Origin: Enterobacter sp. 10-1
Lineage (GTDB): Bacteria; Pseudomonadota; Gammaproteobacteria; Enterobacterales; Enterobacteriaceae
Length of the DNA stretch: 64,000 nucleotides
Assembly: GCA_002270295.1 (NCBI GenBank)
Contig: NISF01000001.1
Location: 620,001-684,000 of the forward strand
Direction: 5' to 3'
Under the pieces are notes generated by a model. It worked only from the letters and a program-made list of their open reading frames with translations, was not told the DNA's origin and made no database searches. How positions within the stretch are numbered: the stretch's first letter is position 1; every line of letters starts with the position of its first letter. The position numbers and the translations under genes are program-made. Of this stretch, positions 9,985 to 18,700 are shown one piece after another.

Positions 9985-10972
9985 GTCCGTTTCCGCTGCT
10001 GAAGGCGACGGTTACCGGCATCCCCTGGCGCAGCGCGTCGTCGGCATCGGTTACCACGATACGCAGGCGGTAGACCAGGTCGGTTCGCAGGTCCGGCGTT
10101 TCTACGGTCTTCGGCGTAAATTCAGCCGTGGGCGAGACGAAGCCAATCCTGCCGCGATAGGGCTGATTGGGACGGCTATCGGTATACAGCAGCACTTCGC
10201 GTCCGGGCTGCGCGTTGCCGAGATTTTTTTCATCAATGTAGGCGCGAACCCACACCGGGCGGGTTAACGACAGCGTCATTACGGTAGCTCCGGCGCTGAG
10301 CATGCTGCCCGGCTCAACGGCGCGGGTCATCAGCGTGCCGTCGGAAGGCGCGGCCAGCGTGGTATCGTGCAGATCGAGCTTCGCCTGCGCTAAGGCGGCC
10401 TGCGCCTGTTCAAGGTTGGCTTTGGCCTGGGCGATCTCCTGCGGACGGTTACCCGCGCGATACTGGCGCAGCTTATCCTGCGCCGATTTCAGCGTAGCCT
10501 GGGCCTGGTCGCGGGCGGATCGCGCGTTGTCGAGATCGTTGACGGATATGGCGCTGCTTTTGCGCAGCCCCAGCTGGCGCTGGTAGAAGTTCTGCGCGTA
10601 TTCATAGGCGGCCTGCGCCTGGTTGACCGCCGCCGCGGCCTGGGCAATCTCTTCCGCCCGGTAGCCGGCCATCATCAGGTCATACTGCGCCTGGGCGGTT
10701 GAGACGTTGGCCTGCGCCTGCTGCAGCGCGTTTTCGTAAGGGGCGCGGTCGAGCTGGCCCAGGGTTTGCCCGGCCTTGATAGCATCGCCCTCGTCCACGC
10801 TCAGCGAGGCCAGCCGCCCGCCGACGCGAAAGCTCATATTTACGGTACGAATATCGACGTTGCCATATAGGGTCAGCCCCTTCGGCTGGCTGCTTTGATA
10901 CCACCACCAGCCGCCGCCTGTAGCAACGATCAGCAGCAGCACCACCAGGACGACGATGAGCGGTTTTTTCAT
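9977..10972 (-). CDS. ybhG: Membrane-fusion (HlyD-like) adaptor protein YbhG
   Basis: This 331-residue protein has an N-terminal membrane anchor (residues 5-27), a biotinyl-lipoyl-like segment, a long Ala/Gln-rich coiled coil (about residues 75-210) and a beta-barrel domain. That is the standard order for periplasmic adaptors that join an inner-membrane exporter to an outer-membrane channel such as TolC. It lies between cecR and ybhF with 4- and 8-base overlaps, so all five genes form one transcription unit. Confidence 0.96.
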   Translation of the reverse strand: MKKPLIVVLVVLLLIVATGGGWWWYQSSQPKGLTLYGNVDIRTVNMSFRVGGRLASLSVDEGDAIKAGQTLGQLDRAPYENALQQAQANVSTAQAQYDLMMAGYRAEEIAQAAAAVNQAQAAYEYAQNFYQRQLGLRKSSAISVNDLDNARSARDQAQATLKSAQDKLRQYRAGNRPQEIAQAKANLEQAQAALAQAKLDLHDTTLAAPSDGTLMTRAVEPGSMLSAGATVMTLSLTRPVWVRAYIDEKNLGNAQPGREVLLYTDSRPNQPYRGRIGFVSPTAEFTPKTVETPDLRTDLVYRLRIVVTDADDALRQGMPVTVAFSSGNGHE

Positions 10973-11646
10973 GATCCCAAACTCCTTTGCGATAACCCTT
11001 GCAGGACGAAATCGATATGGCAGGTAATAACCTGATAAATTTGCTCGGTTTTTTCGGTATCAAACTGCGCCCATCCGGTGCGCAGCAAAATGGTCTCTCG
11101 CCCGAGGCGAAAGGCGAGGATCTCCCCCAGCAGCGCGTGGGTATGCAGGACCATCCGCGTGTCGTCCGCCTCAAGCCCGGTGAAGGCGGCGATTAAGCGC
11201 GTCAGGTAGCAGTGCAGCGGAGCGATAACCTGGTCATGGATTAACTGGTACGCCGGGGTAGGCGACAGCTGCTCCCGGGAGATAAATTTGCTCAGGTTTA
11301 CCGTGTCATCCTGGGTCAGCAGCAGGATCATATTGCGGCAGGCGCGCAGGATCAGCGTCCGCAGGGCCTCTTTATCCGGGTGCGGTTCGGCAAGCAGCCG
11401 CTCCGCCGCTTCGGCGTGAGGGCGGAAATTATGGCCAATAAAATCGGCTATCCACTGCGCGCAGGCGAGATAGAGATCGTCTTTTGAGCCGAAGTAGTAG
11501 GGGATAGCGGCGATGTTTTGCCCGGCCAGGGCGGCAATATCGCGGGTGGTGGCATGCAGGCCATATTCGCCAAACTGGGCGATAGCCGCGGTAATCAACT
11601 GGCTTTTTGCCTGTTCGCCTTTGCTGGTTGCGGGAGTGGTATTCAT
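10969..11646 (-). CDS. cecR: TetR-family transcriptional regulator CecR (YbiH)
   Basis: A 225-residue repressor with an N-terminal helix-turn-helix (about residues 30-55, [22 protein letters not shown] type) and a C-terminal ligand domain of the DUF1956 type. In E. coli CecR (YbiH) controls both its own ybhGFSR operon and the divergent rhlE gene, affecting sensitivity to cefoperazone and chloramphenicol. Here it heads the same operon and faces rhlE; a perfect palindrome 14 bases upstream of its start is the likely operator. Confidence 0.96.
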   Translation of the reverse strand: MNTTPATSKGEQAKSQLITAAIAQFGEYGLHATTRDIAALAGQNIAAIPYYFGSKDDLYLACAQWIADFIGHNFRPHAEAAERLLAEPHPDKEALRTLILRACRNMILLLTQDDTVNLSKFISREQLSPTPAYQLIHDQVIAPLHCYLTRLIAAFTGLEADDTRMVLHTHALLGEILAFRLGRETILLRTGWAQFDTEKTEQIYQVITCHIDFVLQGLSQRSLGS

Positions 11647-11660
11647 CGCACCTGAAAAAA

Positions 11661-11680
11661 TTAATCAATCGATTGATTAA
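11661..11680. promoter_or_regulatory. Likely CecR operator, perfect 20-bp palindrome
   Basis: TTAATCAATCGATTGATTAA is its own reverse complement. It lies in the 258-bp space between the divergent cecR and rhlE, 14 bases before the cecR start codon, where binding would block the cecR-ybhGFSR promoter or early elongation. TetR-family regulators normally bind such palindromes next to their own gene. Confidence 0.8.
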
Positions 11681-11904
11681 GAATATGACCAATTCGCGGA
11701 GCTGTCCAGAATAGTGAATACTCTATTTATCGTCGAAGAGAGTATCTTGATTTCGCAGAAAAACCCCGAGGGGATATTTTATGCGATACGTCACAAAACC
11801 TGCTAGACTGCGCCCCTTCATGGCATTGTGGTTTTTGCCATCTCTTTCGCAATAATCTCCCTGAAAACTACGCCTGTAAAAGGCCGGGGCGGTTTGGAGT
11901 TGTT

Positions 11905-13275
11905 ATGTCTTTTGATTCCCTTGGCCTGAATCCTGAAATCCTGCGTGCTGTCGCCGAACAGGGTTATGTTGAGCCAACCCCCATTCAGCAGCAGGCGATC
12001 CCTGCGGTGTTGCAGGGGCGCGATCTGATGGCCAGCGCCCAGACCGGCACCGGCAAAACGGCGGGCTTCACCCTGCCGCTGCTTCAGCATCTGATCCAGC
12101 AAGAACCGCACGCTAAGGGCCGTCGCCCGGTGCGCGCGCTGATCCTTACCCCAACGCGTGAGCTGGCCGCTCAGATTGGCGAAAACGTCCGTGATTACAG
12201 CAAGTATCTGAACGTTCGCTCGCTGGTGGTTTTCGGTGGCGTGAGCATTAACCCGCAGATGATGAAACTGCGCAGCGGCGTCGATATCCTGGTGGCAACG
12301 CCGGGCCGCCTGCTGGATCTGGAACACCAGAATGCCGTCAGCCTGGATAAGGTCGAAGTGCTGGTGCTGGATGAAGCCGACCGCATGCTGGACATGGGCT
12401 TTATCCATGATATTCGCCGCGTGCTGTCGAAGCTGCCGGCGAAGCGCCAGAACCTGCTGTTCTCGGCAACCTTCTCCGACGAGATTAAATCGCTGGCGGA
12501 AAAGCTGCTGCATAACCCGCTGGAAATCGAAGTCGCCCGTCGCAACACGGCTTCCGAGCAGGTAAGCCAGTACGTGCATTTTGTCGATAAGAAGCGCAAG
12601 CGCGAACTGCTGTCGCAGATGATCGGCGAAGGCAACTGGCAGCAGGTGCTGGTCTTTACCCGTACCAAGCATGGCGCAAACCACCTGGCGGAGCAGCTGA
12701 ACAAAGACGGCATTCGCAGCGCCGCTATCCACGGCAACAAAAGCCAGGGCGCGCGTACCCGCGCATTAGCTGATTTTAAATCCGGCGGCATTCGCGTGCT
12801 GGTGGCGACCGACATCGCCGCGCGCGGCCTTGATATTGAAGAGCTGCCGCACGTGGTGAACTACGAGCTGCCGAACGTGCCGGAAGATTATGTCCACCGT
12901 ATTGGCCGTACCGGCCGCGCCGCCGCTACCGGCGAAGCGCTGTCGCTGGTTTGCGTTGATGAGCATAAGCTGCTGCACGACATCGAGCGTCTGCTGAAAA
13001 AAGAGATCCCACGCATTAGCGTTGCCGGCTATGAGCCGGATCCGTCCATCAGAGCGGAGCCGATTCAAAACGGTCGCCAGCAGCGCAGCGGCGGTGGCGG
13101 CGGTCGCGGTCAGGGCCAGGGTCGTGGCGGCCAGAGTCAGGGTCGCGGCGGTCAGAGCCAGGGTCGTGGTCAGCAGTCTTCACCGCGCCGCAGCGACGGT
13201 GACGCGCCGAAAGCGCGTACTCAGGACGGCAAACCGCAGCGTCGTCGCTCCCGTAAGCCGGCGGCCGCTGAGTAA
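11905..13275 (+). CDS. rhlE: ATP-dependent RNA helicase RhlE (DEAD box)
   Basis: The 456-residue protein carries all core motifs: Q motif near residue 27, AQTGTGKT (about 45-52), PTRELA, DEAD at about residue 156, SAT, ARGLD and HRIGRTGR. The tail after residue 380 is a disordered Arg/Gly/Gln-rich repeat ([13 protein letters not shown] units) followed by a basic end, typical of RhlE and used for RNA binding. It acts in ribosome assembly and RNA turnover. It is divergent from cecR and shares its regulatory palindrome. Confidence 0.97.
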   Translation: MSFDSLGLNPEILRAVAEQGYVEPTPIQQQAIPAVLQGRDLMASAQTGTGKTAGFTLPLLQHLIQQEPHAKGRRPVRALILTPTRELAAQIGENVRDYSKYLNVRSLVVFGGVSINPQMMKLRSGVDILVATPGRLLDLEHQNAVSLDKVEVLVLDEADRMLDMGFIHDIRRVLSKLPAKRQNLLFSATFSDEIKSLAEKLLHNPLEIEVARRNTASEQVSQYVHFVDKKRKRELLSQMIGEGNWQQVLVFTRTKHGANHLAEQLNKDGIRSAAIHGNKSQGARTRALADFKSGGIRVLVATDIAARGLDIEELPHVVNYELPNVPEDYVHRIGRTGRAAATGEALSLVCVDEHKLLHDIERLLKKEIPRISVAGYEPDPSIRAEPIQNGRQQRSGGGGGRGQGQGRGGQSQGRGGQSQGRGQQSSPRRSDGDAPKARTQDGKPQRRRSRKPAAAE

Positions 13276-13285
13276 CAGCACTTCC

Positions 13286-13338
13286 GCAAACCTGCTATCC
13301 CTGCGGCAGCCCGGCGCTGCCCGCGGATACAGGTTTGC
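13286..13338. repeat. Long stem-loop between rhlE and dinG
   Basis: An almost perfect hairpin: GCAAACCTG (13286-13294) pairs with 13330-13338, ATCC with GGAT, GCGG with CCGC, and CAGC with GCTG around a CCGGC loop. A second, shorter hairpin (CCGGGC 13343-13348 with 13359-13364) follows. Neither has a clear T-run. They probably mark the 3' end of the rhlE mRNA or a Rho-dependent stop. Confidence 0.6.
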
Positions 13339-13449
13339 CTCTCCGGGCGGGTTTTCCTGCCCGGAACTCTCCCGCCTGATGCTAAACCTCGAGCACGATC
13401 CCCGTTTGCTCAGAAAGAAATTCCTCCAGCCAGGCAAAAAGTGTCACAA

Positions 13450-13469
13450 TAGTGGCTGTTTATACAGTA
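13450..13469 (+). promoter_or_regulatory. LexA (SOS) box before dinG
   Basis: The 20 bases TAGTGGCTGTTTATACAGTA fit the LexA pattern ta-CTG-N10-CAG-ta with one change in the left half (GTG for CTG). In E. coli dinG the same half is also degenerate (TTG, as I recall). The site sits 14 bases before the dinG start and overlaps the likely promoter. Confidence 0.8.
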
Positions 13470-13482
13470 TTCAGGTTTTCTC

Positions 13483-15627
13483 ATGGCTTTGACCACTGCG
13501 CTAAAAACGCAAATCGCCGCCTGGTATAAGGCGCTCCAGGAACAGATTCCTGACTTTATTCCCCGTACTCCGCAGCGGCAGATGATTGCTGACGTGGCGA
13601 AAACGCTCGCCGGGGAAGAGGGAAGGCACCTGGCGATTGAGGCGCCGACCGGCGTCGGGAAAACCCTGTCGTACCTGATCCCCGGTATCGCCATCGCCCG
13701 CGAAGAGCAAAAAACGCTGGTGGTCAGCACCGCCAACGTTGCGCTGCAGGACCAGATCTTCAGCAAAGACCTGCCGCTGCTGCGTAAAATTATTCCCGAC
13801 CTGCGCTTCACCGCCGCCTTTGGCCGCGGGCGCTACGTTTGCCCGCGTAACCTCAACGCGATGGCCAGCACAGAGCCAACGCAGCAGGACCTGCTGGCGT
13901 TTCTTGACGACGATCTCACGCCGAATAATCAGGCGGAGCAGAAGCTGTGCGCCACTCTGAAGACCGATCTTGATAGCTATAAATGGGACGGCCTGCGCGA
14001 TCACAGCGACAAGGCCATCGATGACGCGCTGTGGGGCCGTCTGAGCACCGATAAGGCAAGCTGCCTGAACCGCAACTGCCACTACTATCGCGAATGTCCG
14101 TTCTTCGTCGCCCGGCGTGAGATTCAGGAGGCCGAAGTGGTGGTGGCAAACCACGCGCTGGTGATGGCGGCGATGGAGAGCGAAGCGGTGCTGCCGGAGC
14201 CGAAAAATCTGCTGCTGGTGCTCGATGAGGGCCACCACCTGCCCGACGTCGCCCGGGATGCGCTGGAGATGAGCGCCGAAATTACCGCCCCCTGGTATCG
14301 GCTACAGCTCGATCTTTTCACCCGCCTGGTGGCGACCTGCATGGAGCAGTTTCGCCCCAAAACGACGCCGCCGCTGGCGAACCCCGAGCGCCTGAATGCC
14401 CACTGCGAGGAGCTGTCCGAGCTTATCTCTTCGCTGAATGATATTTTGAATCTGTATATGCCCGCCGCTCAGGAAGCCGAATATCGTTTCCCTATGGGGG
14501 AGCTGCCGCAGGAGGTGATGGATATCTGCCAGCGGCTGGCCAAACTGACCGAGACGCTGCGTGGCCTGGCGGAGCTGTTTCTTAACGATCTCAGCGAAAA
14601 AACCGGCAGCCATGACGTGGTTCGCCTGCACCGGGTGCTGCTGCAAATGAACCGCGCGCTGGGCATGTTTGAAAGCCAGAGCAAGCTGTGGCGACTGGCG
14701 TCGCTGGCGCAGTCATCCGGCGCGCCGGTCACTAAATGGGCCTCCCGCGTTCTGCGCGACGGCCAGGCGCACATCTGGTTCCACTGCGTCGGGATTCGCG
14801 TCAGTGAACAGCTGGAAAGGCTGTTGTGGCGCAGCGTGCCGCATATTGTCGTCACCTCCGCCACCCTGCGTTCGCTGAACAGCTTTTCTCGCCTGCAGGA
14901 GATGAGCGGCCTCAAGGAGAAGGCCGGCGATCGCTTCGTCGCCCTGGATTCTCCCTTCAACCACGTTGAGCAGGGAAAAATTATCATCCCGCAGATGCAC
15001 TATGAGCCGGTCATCGACAACGAAGAGCAGCATATTGCCGAAATGGCGGCCTGCTTTCGCGAGCACGTAGAGAGCAAAAAGCACCTCGGGATGCTGGTGC
15101 TGTTTGCCAGCGGGCGGGCGATGCAGCGTTTTCTCGAGCACGTCACCGATCTGCGCCTGATGCTGCTGGTTCAGGGCGATAAGCCCCGCTATCGGCTGGT
15201 GGAGCTGCATCGTAAAAAGGTGGAGAGCGGCGAGCGTAGCGTGCTGGTCGGGCTGCAGTCGTTTGCCGAGGGGCTGGACCTCAAGGGCGAGCTGCTCAGC
15301 CAGGTCCATATTCACAAAATTGCCTTCCCGCCGATAGACAGCCCGGTGGTGATCACCGAAGGCGAGTGGCTTAAAAGCCTGAACCGCTACCCCTTCGAAG
15401 TGCAAAGCCTGCCAAGCGCCTCTTTCAACCTGATTCAGCAGGTAGGCCGTCTGATCCGTAGCCACAGCTGCTGGGGGGAGGTGGTGATTTACGATAATCG
15501 TTTGTTGACCAAAAATTACGGCAAGCGTTTACTGAATGCATTACCCGTGTTTCCGATAGAGCAGCCTGCCGTCCCGGAGGTTATAGTAAAAAGTAAAACA
15601 AAACAGACGCGTCGCAGACGTCGTTAG
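13483..15627 (+). CDS. dinG: ATP-dependent DNA helicase DinG (XPD-like, Fe-S)
   Basis: This 714-residue SF2 helicase unwinds DNA and R-loops in the 5'-3' direction and is SOS-induced. Motifs: Walker A EAPTGVGKT (about residue 52), the four iron-sulfur cysteines (Cys120 and three between about 194 and 205), DEGH box at about residue 248, and the C-terminal motif QQVGRLIRS. Length equals E. coli DinG within two residues. A LexA box lies just upstream. ybiB follows 125 bases later on the same strand and, as in E. coli, is probably co-induced. Confidence 0.97.
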   Translation: MALTTALKTQIAAWYKALQEQIPDFIPRTPQRQMIADVAKTLAGEEGRHLAIEAPTGVGKTLSYLIPGIAIAREEQKTLVVSTANVALQDQIFSKDLPLLRKIIPDLRFTAAFGRGRYVCPRNLNAMASTEPTQQDLLAFLDDDLTPNNQAEQKLCATLKTDLDSYKWDGLRDHSDKAIDDALWGRLSTDKASCLNRNCHYYRECPFFVARREIQEAEVVVANHALVMAAMESEAVLPEPKNLLLVLDEGHHLPDVARDALEMSAEITAPWYRLQLDLFTRLVATCMEQFRPKTTPPLANPERLNAHCEELSELISSLNDILNLYMPAAQEAEYRFPMGELPQEVMDICQRLAKLTETLRGLAELFLNDLSEKTGSHDVVRLHRVLLQMNRALGMFESQSKLWRLASLAQSSGAPVTKWASRVLRDGQAHIWFHCVGIRVSEQLERLLWRSVPHIVVTSATLRSLNSFSRLQEMSGLKEKAGDRFVALDSPFNHVEQGKIIIPQMHYEPVIDNEEQHIAEMAACFREHVESKKHLGMLVLFASGRAMQRFLEHVTDLRLMLLVQGDKPRYRLVELHRKKVESGERSVLVGLQSFAEGLDLKGELLSQVHIHKIAFPPIDSPVVITEGEWLKSLNRYPFEVQSLPSASFNLIQQVGRLIRSHSCWGEVVIYDNRLLTKNYGKRLLNALPVFPIEQPAVPEVIVKSKTKQTRRRRR

Positions 15628-15752
15628 CGGCGCAGGTCGGCAATGTGAGCAGCACGACTCGTCTTCCTTCACGCCGTCGGTGACGGGTTGCCGGAATAAT
15701 ACGGCGGCAATCTGTGTATCGCGTGAAGCAGGGCGGATAAGAGGAATCTTCG

Positions 15753-16721
15753 ATGGATTACACCAAGATCATTAAAGAAGTCGGACGGGGGAAAAATCAC
15801 GCCCGCGACCTGGATGTGGAGACCGCCCGCGCGCTGTACGCACGGATGCTAAGCGGTGAGGTTGCGGAGCTTGAGCTCGGCGCGATCCTGATTGCCCTGC
15901 GTATTAAGGGTGAAGGTGAAGCGGAGATGAAGGGCTTCTATGAAGCGATGCAGCAGCAAACTCTGCGCCTGACGCCGCCGGTAGCGCGGCCGATGCCGAT
16001 TGTGATCCCGAGCTACAACGGCGCGCGTAAGCAGGCCAACCTGACGCCGCTGCTTGCCGTCCTGCTGCATAAGCTCGGCTTCCCGGTGCTGGTGCACGGT
16101 GTCAGCCACGATCCAACCCGGGTGCTGACGGAGACGATTTTTGCGCTGATGGGGATCCCGGTTACGCAACACGGCGGTCAGGCCCAGGCGCGTCTGGATG
16201 GCCACGAACCGGTCTACGTCCCCGTTGGCGTCCTGTGTCCACCGCTGGAGAAGCAGCTGGCTCTGCGCTGGCGGATGGGCGTGCGCAACAGCGCGCATAC
16301 GCTGGCTAAGCTGGCGACGCCGTTTGCTGAAAATGCGGCGCTGCGGTTGTCGAGCGTGTCGCATCCGGAATACATCGGCAAGGTGGCAAAATTCTTTAGC
16401 GAAACCGGCGGTCGTGCGCTGCTGATGCACGGTACTGAAGGCGAAGTCTATGCCAACCCTCAGCGCTGTCCGCAAATTAGCCTGATTGACGAGAGCGGAA
16501 CGCGGGCGCTGTACGAGCGGCAGAATGATGCGCCGACGCAGCCGGTAGCGCTGCCGGAATCAAAAGATCCTGCGGTGACCGCGCGCTGGATTGAGCGCTG
16601 TGTGGCCGGGATCGAGCCGCTGCCGCTGCCGCTGCGGATCCAGCTGGCATGCTGCCTGCTGGCGACCGGAGAGGCTGCGTCCCTGGAGCAGGGGCTGGCT
16701 AAGGTTGCAGAACGCTGGTAG
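15753..16721 (+). CDS. ybiB: YbiB/TrpD2-type nucleic-acid-binding protein
   Basis: A 322-residue protein with the anthranilate phosphoribosyltransferase fold (TrpD-like) but without the substrate-binding Gly-rich loops of TrpD. The E. coli protein binds single-stranded nucleic acid as a dimer and belongs to the LexA regulon with dinG. The basic N-terminus (VGRGKNHARDL) and the conserved segment VLVHGVSHDPTRV (about residue 110) are visible. The gene next to it in E. coli, ybiC (hcxB), is absent; the following 250 bases carry only a possible coding remnant and a minus-strand terminator. Confidence 0.93.
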   Translation: MDYTKIIKEVGRGKNHARDLDVETARALYARMLSGEVAELELGAILIALRIKGEGEAEMKGFYEAMQQQTLRLTPPVARPMPIVIPSYNGARKQANLTPLLAVLLHKLGFPVLVHGVSHDPTRVLTETIFALMGIPVTQHGGQAQARLDGHEPVYVPVGVLCPPLEKQLALRWRMGVRNSAHTLAKLATPFAENAALRLSSVSHPEYIGKVAKFFSETGGRALLMHGTEGEVYANPQRCPQISLIDESGTRALYERQNDAPTQPVALPESKDPAVTARWIERCVAGIEPLPLPLRIQLACCLLATGEAASLEQGLAKVAERW

Positions 16722-16875
16722 CGCGCGGAGGCTTACTCGCAGAGGGAATCATCAAGGAGCGCGGGGTAATAGTGAACGGAACATTCCGCCTACCCGAGCA
16801 TGTACAGAAGTTAATCGCGCGATAAGGCTTCGCAAAACCACCGCCTGAATGCATCACTCGACCCTGCGAGAACCC

Positions 16876-16908
16876 AAAAAAAAAGCCCGTCCGGTGGCAC
16901 GGACGGGC
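16876..16908 (-). terminator. Intrinsic terminator for ybiJ
   Basis: An 8-bp stem (GCCCGTCC 16885-16892 with GGACGGGC 16901-16908) is followed, on the minus strand, by nine consecutive T residues (16884-16876). It lies 63 bases after the ybiJ stop. The remaining bases between ybiB and ybiJ (16722-16971) hold no clear gene. Confidence 0.88.
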
Positions 16909-16971
16909 AAAACAAGGGTATTAAAGGGTATTTCAGGGGTAATACAGTGGCATTACAGGGTCGGGCGGCGA

Positions 16972-17232
16972 TTATTTATAGATAACCGCGGTACCGCTAA
17001 CTTTGTTGTTGGTGTTAGCGGAGGTGATGCTGTAACCAGTCGCGCCAGCGGCATCCGCTTTAGCAGCCAGTTTGGCTTCCAGGCCATCCAGAGTCGTTGC
17101 GCCTTCCGCAGAAACGACGCCGATTTTATTCATGCTTTCTGCCTGAGACGGGGTTACCGACTGAGCGGCGAAAGCGCCAAAGGACAGAGCGGACAGGGCG
17201 ATAGCAGCGGCAGCATATTTGATGGTTTTCAT
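16972..17232 (-). CDS. ybiJ: Small periplasmic DUF1471 protein YbiJ
   Basis: An 86-residue protein of the YhcN/BhsA/McbA family. The start at 17232 (MKTIKYAAAA) gives a signal peptide cut after about residue 22 (SFGAFA-AQS) and a mature domain with the family ending SGTAVIYK. These proteins are usually induced by envelope, acid or oxidative stress and affect biofilm or surface properties; the molecular role of YbiJ is unknown. A second member (mcbA) lies 4 kb away on the same strand. Upstream, 17233-17517 is AT-rich and holds the promoter but no gene. Confidence 0.92.
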   Translation of the reverse strand: MKTIKYAAAAIALSALSFGAFAAQSVTPSQAESMNKIGVVSAEGATTLDGLEAKLAAKADAAGATGYSITSANTNNKVSGTAVIYK

Positions 17233-17517
17233 AGTTAATCTCTCGCAGGTTATTCTGTTAAGGTGACGATGTTCCGTCGATGTGATAAGTATCACGTTTT
17301 TTTGCGAGATATAAAATCGAAGGAAATTAACAGTCTCCATCGAATTTTTTGAATGATTATTAATTTATTGATTATTAATAAATTATTTATAAGAAACGGG
17401 GCGCCGGATTCTGCAGCGGGGTTCTGCGGGCTTTCAGGGCACATTTTGCTACTTTATTCGCCAAAAAACGTGCGCGAAAAGATAACGCGATCTGTGGTAA
17501 TGAACGGTAAAGGAAGG

Positions 17518-17784
17518 TCAACGTAGCTGGCTATCCTTGGAGCCACGCCGATTATATCCTGAAAATGTATTGTTATGTAAGTCTTTATCCTGCTGGCATT
17601 TCACGCAGAACCTGACCCCAGGGATCGCCTTGCGCCGGGCCTCCGGAATGGGCTCTCCGCATTCATCACAAAATTTGTGGCTCTCGCCGGCCGGTAGCTC
17701 GCTTCGCGCCCGCGCCACCGCATCGTCAATCGTGCTGTCGATCTGCTGCTGCACCGCGTCATCATTTGCCCAGCCTGATGCCAT
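17518..17784 (-). CDS. ybiI: DksA/TraR-type zinc-finger protein YbiI
   Basis: An 88-residue protein with a C4 zinc finger, CDECG...CVKCQ (about residues 39-63), and a short N-terminal helical region with acidic residues. It resembles TraR and the C-terminal half of DksA, which bind the RNA polymerase secondary channel. As the long coiled coil is reduced, a DksA-like effect is possible but unproven. It lies alone between ybiJ and ybiX on the minus strand. Confidence 0.93.
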   Translation of the reverse strand: MASGWANDDAVQQQIDSTIDDAVARARSELPAGESHKFCDECGEPIPEARRKAIPGVRFCVKCQQDKDLHNNTFSGYNRRGSKDSQLR

Positions 17785-17977
17785 GATATATCCCCCATCT
17801 GATGCTGTATCAATTAACCGAGTGTCTAAAACGTTCGAACTGCCGCCAGGCGGCGGGAGCCGCGTTCTCGTGGATCGTGGAAAGCGGCGCGGCGTGAGCG
17901 CGCTTTATCAGCGCGACGGCCGCCGGAAATTAAGAAGAGTATAGATAAGATGGGGGCAAAAAAGGGCCAGACAAGGC

Positions 17978-18655
17978 TTAGATCTCCGACCATTCCCGCA
18001 GCAGGTTATGGTACAGATTGAGCAGCGATAAGACCTCTTCACTCTCGCCGTGGCGGCTCTTCAGCGCCTGGATAGTGCCGTCCAGTTCGAACAGCATCGC
18101 GCGCCGTTTATCATCGCGGATCATCGACTGGACCCACAGGAAGGAGGCGACGCGCGCGCCCTGAGTCACCGGGGTCACGCAGTGCAGGCTGCTTGAAGGG
18201 TAGAGCACCAGATCGCCCGCCGGGAGTTTAACCGCATGCTGGCCGTAGGTATCGTTGATGACCAGCTCGCCGCCGGTATAGTCGTCCGGGGTGCTAAGAA
18301 ACAGGGTGGCGGAAAGGTCGGTGCGCATCCAGCCGCCCTGGGCCTGGCTGCGCACCGCGCCGTCAACGTGAAAACCGTAGGTTTCGCTCTGCTGATAGCG
18401 GTTGAACAGAGGGCTGGAGAGGGTTTTTGGCAGCGCGGCGGCGAAAAACAGCGAGCTGCGGTTGAGCGCCGCCAGCACCTTGCCCTGCAGTTCGTCGTAA
18501 AGCGCGCTGCGGGTGTCTACCTGCTGATTATTTTTTACCTGGGCGCCCTGATCGCCGGTGGTTGCGCGTCCGTCAACCCACTCGGCCTGCTGCAGCCGCC
18601 CGGTAAAATAGTCAACTTCCTGTGGGCTGAGGACGGCGGGAATATGGTACATCAT
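17978..18655 (-). CDS. ybiX: Fe(II)/2-oxoglutarate dioxygenase YbiX (PiuC/PKHD type)
   Basis: The 225-residue protein has a C-terminal double-stranded beta-helix with the iron ligands HVD (in YGFHVDGAV, about residue 97) and His in SSLHCVTPV (about 158), followed by the Arg that binds 2-oxoglutarate. The start at 18655 ([10 protein letters not shown]) matches E. coli and has a GGAG site. It lies 45 bases after the siderophore receptor fiu and is very likely in the same iron-controlled operon, as for piuC beside piuA in Pseudomonas. The substrate is unknown. Confidence 0.95.
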   Translation of the reverse strand: MMYHIPAVLSPQEVDYFTGRLQQAEWVDGRATTGDQGAQVKNNQQVDTRSALYDELQGKVLAALNRSSLFFAAALPKTLSSPLFNRYQQSETYGFHVDGAVRSQAQGGWMRTDLSATLFLSTPDDYTGGELVINDTYGQHAVKLPAGDLVLYPSSSLHCVTPVTQGARVASFLWVQSMIRDDKRRAMLFELDGTIQALKSRHGESEEVLSLLNLYHNLLREWSEI

Positions 18656-18700
18656 GGTTATTTCTCCTGAACAGACGGGGCGCAAGCGCCCCGCTGCGGA

